Part shown: positions 17,801 to 25,647 of the stretch, in pieces
Numbering within the stretch: position 1 is the first letter of the stretch
How the letters are laid out: every line of letters begins with the position of its first letter
From: Kribbella caucasensis
GTDB lineage: Bacteria > Actinomycetota > Actinomycetes > Propionibacteriales > Kribbellaceae
NCBI RefSeq assembly: GCF_004361855.1
Contig: NZ_SNWQ01000006.1
Location: 310,001-374,000, forward strand
Length of the DNA stretch: 64,000 bases
Direction: 5' to 3'
The notes under the pieces: generated by a model
Told to the model about the DNA's origin: nothing
The model's database searches: none
Seen by the model: only the letters and a program-made list of their open reading frames with translations
Translations under genes and position numbers: made by a program

Positions 17801-18445
17801 ATGACCGTCCCTTCCGTCACGGAGTCGTGGGAGCGGATCGACAGCTGGCTCGCCCGGCACGCCGCACCGAGCTTCGCCCTGCTGGCCCCGCCCGTCACCG
17901 ACGCCGACCTGCACTTCACCCAGCAGGTGGTCGATCTGCCGCCCGAACTCGTCGAGTCCCTGCGCTGCCATGACGGGCTGCTCACCTGGGCCAACCTGTT
18001 CCCGTCGCAACCGCCGTCGAGGTGCCGGACCATCGCCGCGAACTGGCAGCTGCGGATGGACCTCGCGCCGGATTTCGACGGCTTCACCGTCCACCCGCCG
18101 AACGACGAGTCGTACTGGCATCCGCAGTGGATCCCGTGGGCCGACGGTGACGGCGACCTCCAGGTGATCGACCTGCGACCGGGCCCGGACCACGGCCGGC
18201 TCGGCATGGCGTACCACGACAGCACCGGCGACTTCACCGAGAGCTGGCCGAGCCTCCCGGCGTACCTGGCCGACGTCGCCCGATCCCTGTACTCCGGCAC
18301 CGGCGTCGGCGAGTGGTACCCCTACCTGCTGTCCGACGGCGCGCTGTGGTGGGACCTCGGCCCCGACCGGAAGGCGGTCACCAATCCGCTGCTGGACGGC
18401 ACCGCGACGCCGCCCGAACCCCTGGTCCGCGCACCAACCGATTAG
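17801..18445 (+). CDS. SMI1/KNR4 (SUKH) family protein
   Basis: 214 residues from the ATG at 17801; an ATG four codons earlier (17789) is an alternative and neither has a strong ribosome site. The pattern, ESWERIDSWLARHAP near the start, LPPELVESLRCHDG and several conserved Trp in the middle, and SLPAYLADVARSL toward the end, fits SMI1/KNR4 proteins. This superfamily often supplies immunity to polymorphic toxins, but no toxin gene is adjacent. The stop overlaps that of the convergent RidA gene by four bases. Confidence 0.7.
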   Translation: MTVPSVTESWERIDSWLARHAAPSFALLAPPVTDADLHFTQQVVDLPPELVESLRCHDGLLTWANLFPSQPPSRCRTIAANWQLRMDLAPDFDGFTVHPPNDESYWHPQWIPWADGDGDLQVIDLRPGPDHGRLGMAYHDSTGDFTESWPSLPAYLADVARSLYSGTGVGEWYPYLLSDGALWWDLGPDRKAVTNPLLDGTATPPEPLVRAPTD

Positions 18446-18846
18446 CTCAGCACGGCGAGCGCGTCGATCTCGACGAGCATCTGCTCCAGCGGCAGGCCGG
18501 GGAAGACGGTCGTCCGGGACGGCAGTACGCCGCTCGGCGTCCGCGGCTCGACGAACTCGGTGTAAGCCTCGTTCATCGCGGCGAAGTGGTCGCGGGTGGT
18601 GAGGTAGACGCGCAGCATCAGCACGTCGTCGAAGGTCGCGCCGCCGGCCTTGAGGATGGCCTCGATGTTCTGCAGCACCCGGGTGGTCTGCGCCTTCACG
18701 TCGCCTTCGAAGACGAACTCACCGCTCTCCGGGTCGACCGAACCCTGGCCGGAAACCTGCAGGATGTTCCCCTTGCGCACGCCCTGGGAGAAGACGGGCA
18801 GCGGCTTGGGGGCGTCGGGCGTGGAGATCTCGGTCTTGTCGGACAC
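18442..18846 (-). CDS. RidA family enamine/imine deaminase
   Basis: 134 residues from the GTG at 18846 (GGAAGG upstream). The RidA/YjgF fold is recognisable by FSQGVRKGNILQVSGQG, by TTRVLQNIEAILKAGGATFDD and by the C-terminal FPGLPLEQMLVEIDALAVL. RidA hydrolyses reactive enamine/imine intermediates released by PLP-dependent dehydratases. Such an enzyme is encoded divergently nearby, so a role in protecting that step is likely. The gene sits 14 bases after the IclR gene and probably ends the leftward operon. Confidence 0.88.
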   Translation of the reverse strand: MSDKTEISTPDAPKPLPVFSQGVRKGNILQVSGQGSVDPESGEFVFEGDVKAQTTRVLQNIEAILKAGGATFDDVLMLRVYLTTRDHFAAMNEAYTEFVEPRTPSGVLPSRTTVFPGLPLEQMLVEIDALAVLS

Positions 18847-18860
18847 GGTGATGACCCTTC

Positions 18861-19595
18861 CTAGTTGTAGTCGCGGCCGATGGCGGCCGTGGTTTCGCGG
18901 AGTTCGGGAAGTAGTTCGAGGACCTGCTCGAAGTTGAGCAGGACGTCCGGCGCGGAGATCGAGATCGCGGCGACGACCCGGCCGACGCGGTCGGCGACCG
19001 GCGCGCCGATGCAGTTGATGAAGGACTCGTGCTCGGCCCTGTCCTGTGCCCAGCCCTGCTCCCGGACCCGGTCCAGCTCGTCGCGCAGGTCGTCCGGCCC
19101 GGTGATCGTGTTCGGGGTGAACCGGTGGTAATCGATCGATGCGAGCAACGCCTCTCGCTGCCGCTTGGGCTGAGCCGCGAGCAGCACCTTGCCGACGGCC
19201 GTGCAGTGCAACGCCGCCGGAACACCGACCTGCGAGTACATCCGGACCGACTGCACGCTGTCGAGCTTGTCGATGTAGATGACCTGCCCGTTCTCGTACG
19301 CCGCCAGGTGCACGGTCTGCCCGGTCCGCTGGTTCAGCTGCCTGAGATGCGGTTCGGCGACAGCCCGTACGACGTGTTGCTCGCGGGCCGCATCCGCCAG
19401 GCCGAACAGACGCGACCCCAATCGGTACCGATGCGACTCGTCCCGTCGTACGAACCGCTCGGTCTCCATCGTCCGCAGCAGCCGGAGCACCGTCGTCTTG
19501 TGCACCCCGAGCTCGGTCGCCAGCTGATCCAGCGACCGCTCTCCCTCGCCCAGGCTGACCAGGATCTGCAGGGCCCGCCCCAAGCTCTGGCTCAC
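18861..19595 (-). CDS. IclR family transcriptional regulator
   Basis: 244 residues from the GTG at 19595, which overlaps the kinase stop in GTGA. An N-terminal winged helix-turn-helix (about residues 5-65, with LATELGVHKTTVLRLLRTM) is followed by the IclR effector-binding domain (about 80-240, with VGVPAALHCTAVGKVLLA and CIGAPVADRVGRVVAAISIS). It is the probable local regulator of the divergent catabolic operons. The ligand may be 2-keto-3-deoxygluconate or a related acid, as for other IclR-type sugar-acid regulators; that is inference. Confidence 0.9.
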   Translation of the reverse strand: MSQSLGRALQILVSLGEGERSLDQLATELGVHKTTVLRLLRTMETERFVRRDESHRYRLGSRLFGLADAAREQHVVRAVAEPHLRQLNQRTGQTVHLAAYENGQVIYIDKLDSVQSVRMYSQVGVPAALHCTAVGKVLLAAQPKRQREALLASIDYHRFTPNTITGPDDLRDELDRVREQGWAQDRAEHESFINCIGAPVADRVGRVVAAISISAPDVLLNFEQVLELLPELRETTAAIGRDYN

Positions 19596-20590
19596 AACAC
19601 CACCCCAGCCGGGCCAACACGTGCCTTGCCCCACTCATCATCGGAGCAATGCAACAACGCCATGCGGACGGCTGCCGACGGCGGCACTGCATGATCTTCA
19701 CGCACGGCAAGGACGGCCGCAGCGCCCAGATGACCGAGCCGCAACCGCTGCTCCGTCGGCAAACCCTGCAGGGTCCCCGCCAGGAATCCGGCCGCGAACG
19801 CATCCCCCGCACCCACCGGCTCCACGACGTCGACCGTCAGCGCCGGGACCTCCGCCATCCCACCGTCCGGCGCCAGAGCGAGCGCCACGTGCGCGTCGGA
19901 CTTCAGCACGATCGTCGCGCGCGGCCCGAGCATTTCCCGCAGCTTCTCCGGGTCATCGGTCCCGGCGAACTCAGTTGCCTCGTCCGCACCGAGCAGCACG
20001 ACATCCGCAGCCCGCAGCAACCGCCAGAGCGCGGTTGGCTCCCGGTCGCGCCACAACGCGGGCCGCCAGTTGAGGTCGACGCTCAAGCTGAAGCCCAACT
20101 TGGCGCGCAAGGTCGCGAGGTGGTCCAGCATTTCGGCGGCGGTTGGCGAGAGAGCCGCGGTGATCCCAGTGGTGTGCACCAGGTCGGCGTTGGCCAACCG
20201 CTCCCGTACGGCCGGGCGATCCAGGAACGACGCGTCCATCGCCGACGCGGCCGAACCGGATCGGTAGTAGTGCATCCGGGACCGGCCGTCGAGGCTGTGC
20301 TTCACGTAGAGTCCGGTCGGCCGCGATTCGTCCCGTTCAACCCCTCCGACGTCGACGCTGCGCGCCTGCAGATCCCGCAGTACGTGGGTCCCGAAACCGT
20401 CGGCGCCGAGCCGGGAGATCCAGGTGGTCGGCACACCGAGCGCGGCCAGCCCGCCGGCCACGTTGCACTCCGCGCCGCCGACCGATCGCCGGAACGTCTC
20501 GACGTCCTCCAGCTGGGCACCCTCGGCGGCGAGCATGATCATCGCCTCGCCGAGACAGACCGCCCGTTGGACCAGGTCGGCCATCGGCAC
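19592..20590 (-). CDS. PfkB family kinase, probable 2-keto-3-deoxygluconate kinase
   Basis: 332 residues. PfkB features: the N-terminal sugar-binding segment SVGGAECNVAGGLAALG (about 36-52) and the catalytic GAGDAFAAGF near residue 273. The MHYYRSGSAAS segment (about 105-115) resembles the YYR/SAAS motif seen in 2-keto-3-deoxygluconate kinases. It would phosphorylate KDG to KDPG, the substrate of the aldolase encoded divergently. First gene of the leftward operon kinase-IclR-RidA. Confidence 0.82.
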   Translation of the reverse strand: MPMADLVQRAVCLGEAMIMLAAEGAQLEDVETFRRSVGGAECNVAGGLAALGVPTTWISRLGADGFGTHVLRDLQARSVDVGGVERDESRPTGLYVKHSLDGRSRMHYYRSGSAASAMDASFLDRPAVRERLANADLVHTTGITAALSPTAAEMLDHLATLRAKLGFSLSVDLNWRPALWRDREPTALWRLLRAADVVLLGADEATEFAGTDDPEKLREMLGPRATIVLKSDAHVALALAPDGGMAEVPALTVDVVEPVGAGDAFAAGFLAGTLQGLPTEQRLRLGHLGAAAVLAVREDHAVPPSAAVRMALLHCSDDEWGKARVGPAGVVL

Positions 20591-20702
20591 GTCCTCTCAG
20601 GCAGAGTTCTACTGTGACGCGGGTTCTGGCGTAACATAGCGCCGGAATGCCAGAATGCGCAATATTCGTTGCACGATACGCAATACCTGCAGAGGGGCGC
20701 AG
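20591..20702. promoter_or_regulatory. divergent promoter/operator region of the amino-sugar-acid cluster
   Basis: The 112-base gap between the kinase and the PLP enzyme is AT-richer than its surroundings. It contains TATTCG-ttgca-CGATA (20663-20678), an imperfect inverted repeat, flanked by CGCAAT-containing direct repeats, and GGCG/CGCC arms around 20629-20644. IclR proteins typically bind such near-palindromes in divergent regions. Exact -35/-10 boxes are not assigned. Confidence 0.45.
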
Positions 20703-22022
20703 ATGTCTGCTTCGTACGACGCCACCGCGGTCGCGGCCCTGGCGGATGAGCGGGTGAGCTGGCAGGACAAGGCGCTCCCGCCGGCGTTCTGGGGGCGGAC
20801 CGTCGCCGACGTCCTGGCCGACAAACCACGGCTGTCGAACCTGCCGACCCCGCTGCTCACCCTGTCCGCCCCCGGCCTCGAGCACAACGTCGCGACCATG
20901 GCCCGCTGGTGCGCCGAGCACGGTGTCGAGCTCGCACCGCACGGCAAGACCACGATGGCCCCCGCGCTCTGGGCCCGGCAGCTCGACGCGGGCGCGTGGG
21001 CGATCACGCTGGCGAACGGGTTCCAGCTCGGCGTTGCCCGCGCGTACGGCGTGCACCGGGTGATCGTCGCCAACTCGCTGATCTCGCCGCTGCAGCTCCG
21101 CTGGATCGCCGACCAACTCGCCGCCGACGAGACGTTCGAGGTCCTGGTCTGGGCCGATTCGGTCCGCACGGTCGAGCAGTTGGAGGCCGCCCGGGCCACA
21201 CACGTCCAGCCCGGCGCGCGCCCGCTCGACGTACTGGTTGAGGTCGGCGGAGATGGTGGTCGTACGGGTGCTCGGTCGGCCGAGACCGCTTTGGCCGTCG
21301 CGCAGGCGATCGCCGCGGCGTCCACTTTGAGGCTGGCCGGAGTCGCGGGCTACGAAGGCGCCATCGCTCGCGGCGCCGACGAGGCCGGGCTCGAACACGT
21401 CCGGGCGTACCTGCGCCAACTGGCCGCGGTCCACGTCCGCCTCGCCGAGGACGACCTGTACGACGCTGACGTGGTGCCCGTGGTCAGCGCCGGCGGCAGC
21501 GCGTACTTCGAACAGGTCGCGCAGGTGCTCGGCCCGCTCGCTGAGACCGGCGCCCGCGTGGTGCTCCGGTCGGGCGCCTACATCACCCACGACGACGGGA
21601 CGTACCGACAGGTCTCCCCGCTCGGCTCGCACCCCCGGACCGACGGCGATCGCCTCATCCCCTCGATCCACGGCTGGGTCCGGATCACCTCCCAACCCGA
21701 ACCAGGGCTGGCCATCTTCGACGCGGGCAAACGTGATCTCCCGTACGACGAGGGACTGCCCGAGCCCCAGTTGCTCCGGCCCCGCACCCCCGGCGAATCA
21801 CCTCGAACCGTGGCCGGTCTGACGGTGCCGAAGATGAACGACCAGCACGGATTCCTCCGCTTCGACCCGACAGGTGAGGCGCCGGTGGTGATCGGCGACG
21901 AACTCCGGGTCGGCCTGTCGCACCCGTGTACGGCGTTCGACAAGTGGGGCCTGATCCCGGTGATCGACGACCCGGACGCCGATGATCCGGTCGTCGTCGA
22001 CCTCGTCCGCACCTTCTTCTGA
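20703..22022 (+). CDS. fold-type III PLP enzyme, D-amino acid/D-glucosaminate ammonia-lyase-like
   Basis: 439 residues from the ATG at 20703 (GAGGGG upstream; the open frame extends further but without support). Family of D-threonine aldolase/D-serine dehydratase-like proteins: PLP-lysine segment APHGKTTMAPALW (about 78-90), a TIM-barrel glycine site VVSAGGSAYFEQV and a C-terminal metal-binding part near HPCTAFDKWGLIP. Members eliminate ammonia from D-amino acids. The adjacent KDG kinase and KDPG aldolase suggest D-glucosaminate as substrate, giving 2-keto-3-deoxygluconate. The substrate is inference. Confidence 0.82.
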   Translation: MSASYDATAVAALADERVSWQDKALPPAFWGRTVADVLADKPRLSNLPTPLLTLSAPGLEHNVATMARWCAEHGVELAPHGKTTMAPALWARQLDAGAWAITLANGFQLGVARAYGVHRVIVANSLISPLQLRWIADQLAADETFEVLVWADSVRTVEQLEAARATHVQPGARPLDVLVEVGGDGGRTGARSAETALAVAQAIAAASTLRLAGVAGYEGAIARGADEAGLEHVRAYLRQLAAVHVRLAEDDLYDADVVPVVSAGGSAYFEQVAQVLGPLAETGARVVLRSGAYITHDDGTYRQVSPLGSHPRTDGDRLIPSIHGWVRITSQPEPGLAIFDAGKRDLPYDEGLPEPQLLRPRTPGESPRTVAGLTVPKMNDQHGFLRFDPTGEAPVVIGDELRVGLSHPCTAFDKWGLIPVIDDPDADDPVVVDLVRTFF

Positions 22023-22039
22023 GTCCGCACCTGCTGAGG

Positions 22040-23683
22040 ATGGCCTTGACCGACTTGCTGATCACCGGCGCGACCGTGCTCGACGGCACCGGCGCTCCCG
22101 GCGTACGGGCTGATGTAGCCGTCACCGGCGGCCGGATCATGGCTGTGGGCAACAACCTGGGTACGTCGGACCGGGTGATCGCGGCGGACGGATTGGTCGT
22201 GTCGCCCGGGTTCATCGACATGCACGCGCACTCCGACGTGCAGATCCTGGCGAATCCGGACCACACCGCGAAGGTCAGCCAGGGCGTCACGCTCGAGGTG
22301 CTCGGCCAGGACGGGCTGTCGTTCGCCCCGATCGACGACCCCACCCTGGCCGCCCTCCGACGCCAGATCGCCGGCTGGAACGGGGAACCGGACGACTTCG
22401 ACTTCTCCTGGTCGACCGTCGCCGGCTACCTCGGCCGGCTGGATCAGGGCATCGCCTGCAACGCGGCGTACCTGGTCCCGCAGGGGACGCTCCGGATGAT
22501 GGTCGTCGGCACCGAGAACCGCCCGGCCACCGCCGCCGAGATCGACGAGATGAAGCGGCTGCTCGTGGCAGGCCTTGAACAGGGCGCGGTCGGGATGAGT
22601 AGCGGCCTCACCTACACGCCCGGCATGTTCGCCAGCACCGACGAACTGATCGAGCTGTGCAAGGTGGTCGCGGCGTACGGCGGGTACTACAGCCCGCACC
22701 AGCGCTCGTACGGCGAGGGCGCGCTGGCCGCGTACGACGAGATGGTCGAAGTGGCCCGTCAGTCCGGCTGCGCGTTGCACCTGACCCACGCGACCATGAA
22801 CTTCGAGCCGAACGAGGGCCGCGGCGGCGACCTGCTCGCGCTGATCGACAAGGGCCTGGCCAGTGGTGTCGACATCACCACCGACACCTATCCGTACCTG
22901 CCCGGGTCGACCACGCTCGCGGCGATCCTGCCGAGCTGGACCGCTGAAGGTGGTCCAGACGCGCAGCTCGCGCGACTGCAGGACGCGGACGACCAGGCCA
23001 GGATCATCCGCGACATGGAGCAGATCGGTTCGGACGGCTGCCACGGCTGCGTCACCGACTGGAACACGGTCGAGATCGGCGGGGTGAAGAACCCGGCGCT
23101 CGAAGGGGCCGTCGGCAACACCATCGCCGCGATCGCCGCCGGCATCGGCAAGCCGCCGGCCTGGGTGTTCTTCGACCTGTTGGTCCGGGACAACCTGGGG
23201 ACGACGATCCTGCACCACGTCGGGCACGAGGAGAACGTCCGGACGATCATGCGGCACTCCACCCACACAGGTGGATCCGACGCGATCCTGGTCGGCGGCA
23301 AACCCCATCCGCGGGCCTGGGGGACGTTCCCGCGGTACCTCGGGCGGTACGTCCGCGAGCTCGGGGTACTGGAGCTCGCCGACTGCATTCACCACCTGAC
23401 CGGGCGACCGGCTCGCCGGCTCGGACTGACCGATCGGGGGTTGGTGCGGGAGGGATACCACGCCGACCTGGTGCTGTTCGATCCCGTGACCGTGCGGGAT
23501 ACGGCGACCTTCGAGGATCCATGCCGGCAGGCCGAGGGAATCCCGTACGTCTTCGTCAACGGGGTCCCGGTCATCGACGACGGCCGCCGTACCGATGCCC
23601 TGCCAGGCCACGCCATCCGTCGTGCCGGTGAATACCCGGGCCCCGCCGTCCGCAGTACAGATGCAGCGAAAGGAATCGTATGA
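22040..23683 (+). CDS. N-acyl-D-amino acid deacylase (amidohydrolase)
   Basis: 547 residues, the usual length of D-aminoacylases. Amidohydrolase metal site HAHSD after GFIDM (about 57-64), then LHLTHATMNFEPN (about 246-258), TDTYPYLPGSTTL (about 278-290) and the C-terminal beta-sandwich with YHADLVLFDPVTVRD. It should remove an N-acyl group from a D-configured amino acid; in this cluster N-acetyl-D-glucosaminate is a fitting substrate. The ATG has GAGG almost touching it; an in-frame TTG at 22046 is better spaced and could be the real start. Confidence 0.87.
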   Translation: MALTDLLITGATVLDGTGAPGVRADVAVTGGRIMAVGNNLGTSDRVIAADGLVVSPGFIDMHAHSDVQILANPDHTAKVSQGVTLEVLGQDGLSFAPIDDPTLAALRRQIAGWNGEPDDFDFSWSTVAGYLGRLDQGIACNAAYLVPQGTLRMMVVGTENRPATAAEIDEMKRLLVAGLEQGAVGMSSGLTYTPGMFASTDELIELCKVVAAYGGYYSPHQRSYGEGALAAYDEMVEVARQSGCALHLTHATMNFEPNEGRGGDLLALIDKGLASGVDITTDTYPYLPGSTTLAAILPSWTAEGGPDAQLARLQDADDQARIIRDMEQIGSDGCHGCVTDWNTVEIGGVKNPALEGAVGNTIAAIAAGIGKPPAWVFFDLLVRDNLGTTILHHVGHEENVRTIMRHSTHTGGSDAILVGGKPHPRAWGTFPRYLGRYVRELGVLELADCIHHLTGRPARRLGLTDRGLVREGYHADLVLFDPVTVRDTATFEDPCRQAEGIPYVFVNGVPVIDDGRRTDALPGHAIRRAGEYPGPAVRSTDAAKGIV

Positions 23684-24315
23684 ACACGATGGAGCTGCTC
23701 CGGGCCGATCGGGTGCTGAGCGTGGTCCGCGCGCCGGAGATCAGTGACGCGCGCGACCTGTGCGCCGCACTCGTTGCCGGCGGCATCCATGTGGTCGAGC
23801 TGACGTTCACCACCCCGGATCTCGCCCGCCACCTCGAACGAGCCGCCTCCACCGCCGCCGAGACCGGAGCCGTGGTCGGCGCGGGCACCGTCCAGACCGG
23901 CGCCCAGGCCACGCAGGCCGTCGATGCCGGCGCTCAGTTCCTCGTCACTCCTGGCCAAGGACCCGAAGCCGCTGCCATCGTCGAGGTCGCCCACGGGGCA
24001 GGCGTCCCGGTCGCGCTCGCCGCCTTCACCCCGTCCGAGGTGATGACTGCGCTGGCGTTGGGCTCGGATGCGGTCAAGATCTTCCCCGCTCACCACCTCG
24101 GCCCGAGATACCTGAAGGACCTCAGCGGCCCCTTCCCCGGCGTTCCCCTGCTCCCATCCGGCGGCATCAACGCCTCCAATGCCCGGGCCTTCCTCGACGC
24201 CGGCGCCCTGGCCGTGAGCGCCGGCACCGATGTCGTCTCCCCCGCCGACGTGACAGCGGCCCGCTGGTCCGACATCACCACCAAGGCCGCCGCATTCGTC
24301 ACCGCCCTCGGCTAA
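23680..24315 (+). CDS. eda: KDPG/KHG aldolase
   Basis: 211 residues, class I aldolase of the Eda family. Catalytic Glu in GIHVVELTFTTPD (about residues 31-43), the VGAGTVQT segment, and the Schiff-base Lys in SDAVKIFPAHH (about 128-138), followed by the phosphate-binding LLPSGGIN. It cleaves 2-keto-3-deoxy-6-phosphogluconate to pyruvate and glyceraldehyde-3-phosphate. The start overlaps the deacylase stop by four bases, so this is the last step of the rightward operon. Its stop overlaps that of the convergent PheRS-like gene. Confidence 0.92.
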   Translation: MNTMELLRADRVLSVVRAPEISDARDLCAALVAGGIHVVELTFTTPDLARHLERAASTAAETGAVVGAGTVQTGAQATQAVDAGAQFLVTPGQGPEAAAIVEVAHGAGVPVALAAFTPSEVMTALALGSDAVKIFPAHHLGPRYLKDLSGPFPGVPLLPSGGINASNARAFLDAGALAVSAGTDVVSPADVTAARWSDITTKAAAFVTALG

Positions 24316-25433
24316 CCAGCGATCAGCTCGAGCACCGGCCCCTCGTGGAGGGCGGTGTAGACGCGGTCGCGGAGTTCGTTGGCCTGGGCGTCGGTCAGGG
24401 TGCGGTCGATCGGCCGGAGCACCAGTCTGATCAGGACGTTGCGTTGACCTGGGGTGAGCTGGAGACGTTCGCGGGCGGCCTCGGGGAGTTCGTCGTACGG
24501 CGTTTCGGAGCGGACCTCGACGGATTCGGCCGCGTCCGCATCGGTGCCGAGGGCATCCCGAACACGATCGCCGAGGACTTCCGCCGATACGTCGACATCC
24601 GGGCCGACCACGACGGACAAGTCGCGCCGTACTGCGGGCATCGCGGACACCGGCTTGTACGGCGACAGGTCAAGCAGCTGGTCGGCCACCCGGGGATCCG
24701 TCGAGCGGAGCAGCCGGATGTCGCGGATTCCCTTGCGGAGCATGAGTAATCGGTCGAGACCAGGGCCCATCGCGAGACCGGTCCAGCTCTCGTCGAGGCC
24801 CGCGCGGCGTAGTACCGGCGGGGCGGCGACACCACATTCGCCGATCTCGATCCACTGGTCGTCGAGCAGGACGTCGATCTGGCGGCCGTGGGTCGTGTAC
24901 GGGTGGACCGCGGGGATCGGCCGGTACGTCCGGCCGGGCAGGACCGTCTCGACGACGCGGGCGATCAGCTCCTCCAACTCGGCCTCACCGAGGACGACGT
25001 TGCGGCTGATCCGCCAGAGGTCGAGCTGGTGCGGCGTACCGGTGTGCTGCCAGTCGACCGAGTCGCGGCGGTAGCAGATCCCCGCGCACACCATCAGCAC
25101 GTCGGACGAGTCGGAGCGGGCGAGCTCCCGCAACGCGGGCGGGATCATCGCGGACGTGTGACTCCGCAGCACCTGATCGGCCGAGGCGTAGCGGGTGTAG
25201 CGGGCCTCCCGGGTAACCGCGCCGGCGGCGTACCCGAGGTTGTCGTAGTTGTCGGCGAGCGGGACGACCGGGTGATCCCGGCGAGTCCAGATCTCGGTGT
25301 AGGGCCAGGCCTGGGCGAGCGCGGTACGGAGCGAGTCGACGATCAGCTGGATCGCGTGCGGACCCTGACCGGGATCGGCCAGGTCGCGGATGGCGAGGGC
25401 GGCGTGCAGTTCTTCGGCGGACAGGACAGCCAT
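24312..25433 (-). CDS. single-chain PheRS-like protein (PheS core plus FDX-ACB domain)
   Basis: 373 residues from the ATG at 25433 (TTGGAG six bases upstream). Residues about 25-235 form a class II aminoacyl-tRNA synthetase core of the PheS type: motif 2 region VLRSHTSAMIPPAL (88-101), HQLDLW (135-140), DDQWIEIGECG (191-201), motif 3 LAMGPGLDRLLML (220-232). Residues about 258-365 match an FDX-ACB anticodon-binding fold, starting MPAVRRDLSVVV. Bacterial PheRS is an alpha2beta2 enzyme; this fusion resembles the monomeric mitochondrial type. It is therefore a paralogue, not the housekeeping enzyme. Whether it charges tRNA is unknown. Confidence 0.85.
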   Translation of the reverse strand: MAVLSAEELHAALAIRDLADPGQGPHAIQLIVDSLRTALAQAWPYTEIWTRRDHPVVPLADNYDNLGYAAGAVTREARYTRYASADQVLRSHTSAMIPPALRELARSDSSDVLMVCAGICYRRDSVDWQHTGTPHQLDLWRISRNVVLGEAELEELIARVVETVLPGRTYRPIPAVHPYTTHGRQIDVLLDDQWIEIGECGVAAPPVLRRAGLDESWTGLAMGPGLDRLLMLRKGIRDIRLLRSTDPRVADQLLDLSPYKPVSAMPAVRRDLSVVVGPDVDVSAEVLGDRVRDALGTDADAAESVEVRSETPYDELPEAARERLQLTPGQRNVLIRLVLRPIDRTLTDAQANELRDRVYTALHEGPVLELIAG

Positions 25434-25600
25434 GGGAGTCTCCAAGAGGTGAAGAAGCGGGTGCGAGGGACGAAGACACCCCGACCGGCCGCGGTCACCT
25501 CAGGAGAGAGCGCAGCAGCAGCTCACCCCGTCGGCACCACTGTGCCGGCCGGGGCGCGAAAATCGCTGCCCGTGCTGCTTCACAAGCCCTACTTTAGCTC
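25434..25600 (-). promoter_or_regulatory. structured leader with T-box-like end before PheRS paralogue
   Basis: Read on the minus strand, the leader has a long stem (GCTGCTGC-type arms near 25512-25523 and 25572-25580) enclosing two smaller hairpins. It then has GAGGTGACCGCGG (25489-25501), which resembles the T-box core AGGGTGGNACCGCG, and TTCGTCCCT (25466-25474), the usual pairing partner of that core. GAGGTGA can alternatively pair with TCACCTC (25446-25452) next to the ribosome site GGAG. This suggests tRNA-controlled translation, but the core is not a perfect match. Confidence 0.4.
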
Positions 25601-25647
25601 GCCGCTCGGGGCCGCGCCGTGGACTTTTGGATGCGAGGATCGGCGGT

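Noticed and set aside
21578..23611. Very long open frame (677 codons) antisense to the PLP enzyme and deacylase genes
   Set aside because: Long antisense frames are expected in GC-rich codon-biased DNA; its translation is Arg/Asp/Val-rich with no domain, and the sense genes have clear catalytic motifs.
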